The notes under the pieces: model-generated
What the model was told of the DNA's origin: nothing
The model's input: only the letters and a program-made list of their open reading frames with translations
Databases searched by the model: none
In this document: in pieces, positions 4,918 to 5,365 of the stretch
Numbering within the stretch: the stretch's first letter is position 1
How the letters are laid out: every line of letters begins with the position of its first letter
Assembly: GCA_030691225.1 (NCBI GenBank)
Contig: JAUYES010000502.1
Coordinates: 1-5,365, forward strand
Origin: Holophaga sp.
GTDB taxonomy: Bacteria > Acidobacteriota > Holophagae > Holophagales > Holophagaceae
Direction: 5' to 3'
Length of the DNA: 5,365 nucleotides
Position numbers and translations under genes: made by a program

Positions 4918-5365
4918 TTATCCGACTCGCACGCAGGCCCTGCCTTCGGCCTTGGCCCGGTACAGGGCCTGATCACAGCGCTCTAGAATCGACTCGGCCG
5001 TATCGCCGCTCCGAAATTCGGTCACGCCTCCACTCGCCGTCATGGGCCAGCCCAAGCCTGGAATGGTCAGTTTCGGCAAGCCGGAAAGCCAGCGCTCAAC
5101 GGCCAGCTTGGCCTGGTCCACGGGGGTGTCCGGCATGAGCACCACGAATTCCTCCCCACCAAAACGACCGAGCGTATCCGCGGTCCGAATCATGGCCTTG
5201 AGATGTGCAGACGCGGCCACGAGCACCGCATCGCCCACTGGATGACCACAGGTATCGTTCACACGCTTGAAATGATCCAAATCCATGAACATCACGCTGA
5301 GGTGGCGCTGGTACCGGCGACCCCGCTCCACTTCGGCCTCCAGCGAGGCCATGAGGTGCCGTCGG
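4918..5365 (-). CDS. Diguanylate cyclase (GGDEF domain, GGEEF variant), C-terminal part, 5' end beyond window
   Basis: The enzyme family makes cyclic di-GMP from two GTP. The 148 visible residues (residue 1 at 5364-5362) are most of a GGDEF domain and run to a TAA at 4920-4918. The fragment opens with RRHLMASLE, which normally follows the DxLTGLxN segment, so the real start lies off the right edge and the ATG at 5352 is internal. Key residues fall at the same spacing as in PleD: metal-binding D28 in MDLDHFKRVND, guanine-contacting N36 and D45, RTAD (60-63) as the RxxD inhibitory site, five residues, then GGEEF (69-73) with catalytic E71. It therefore looks active and subject to product inhibition. 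The end (LYRAKAEGRACVRVG) replaces the usual GRN with GRA. Any sensory or receiver domain would be upstream, outside the window. The gene converges on the secreted-protein gene and is probably functionally separate from it. Confidence 0.93.
   Translation of the reverse strand, partial: RRHLMASLEAEVERGRRYQRHLSVMFMDLDHFKRVNDTCGHPVGDAVLVAASAHLKAMIRTADTLGRFGGEEFVVLMPDTPVDQAKLAVERWLSGLPKLTIPGLGWPMTASGGVTEFRSGDTAESILERCDQALYRAKAEGRACVRVG

Noticed and set aside
5350..5352. ATG at 5352 as start of the diguanylate cyclase
   Set aside because: The frame is open upstream to the window edge and reads RRHL, which matches the conserved start of GGDEF domains, so the ATG is internal.

Overview
This is a GC-rich bacterial window holding four protein-coding genes, two of them cut by the window edges. 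Three encode apparently exported proteins. The gene content (an S9-type peptidase, a metallopeptidase/beta-propeller/beta-barrel protein and a small secreted protein beside a c-di-GMP cyclase) suggests a Gram-negative environmental bacterium. Acidobacteriota of the Holophaga/Geothrix type is my best guess, but it rests on general resemblance only; no marker gene or rRNA is present.

Layout. Positions 1-935 (minus strand) carry the N-terminal part of a probable S9-family (prolyl oligopeptidase/DPP IV-like) peptidase. It starts at a TTG, has a good ribosome binding site and sits behind a well-formed sigma70-type promoter at 975-1003. About 200 bp of divergent intergenic DNA follow. Positions 1139-3871 (plus) encode a 910-residue exported protein that joins a zinc metallopeptidase domain, a TolB/WD40-like beta-propeller, a proline-rich linker and a predicted C-terminal outer-membrane beta-barrel. 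A 75-bp gap leads to 3947-4540 (plus), a 197-residue secreted protein of unknown function with a conspicuous HDHRH motif. Positions 4918-5365 (minus) are the C-terminal part of a diguanylate cyclase (GGEEF type) whose key catalytic and inhibitory-site residues are intact.

The non-coding stretch at 4541-4917, between two converging genes, is the most unusual part. It holds a run of up to six hairpins between 4615 and 4816, several separated by only one or two bases. One is a perfect 18-bp inverted repeat whose loop side includes a REP-like GTGGGAGCGGGCTT core. The run is followed by an 8-bp tandem repeat (CTTGGYGT, three copies). It looks like a composite REP/BIME-type or MITE-like palindromic element and not a simple terminator.

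Together, the two divergently transcribed genes suggest a locus for processing or handling peptides at the cell envelope: both products are exported, carry a propeller and appear to be peptidases. The diguanylate cyclase is separate and is probably unrelated to this function.
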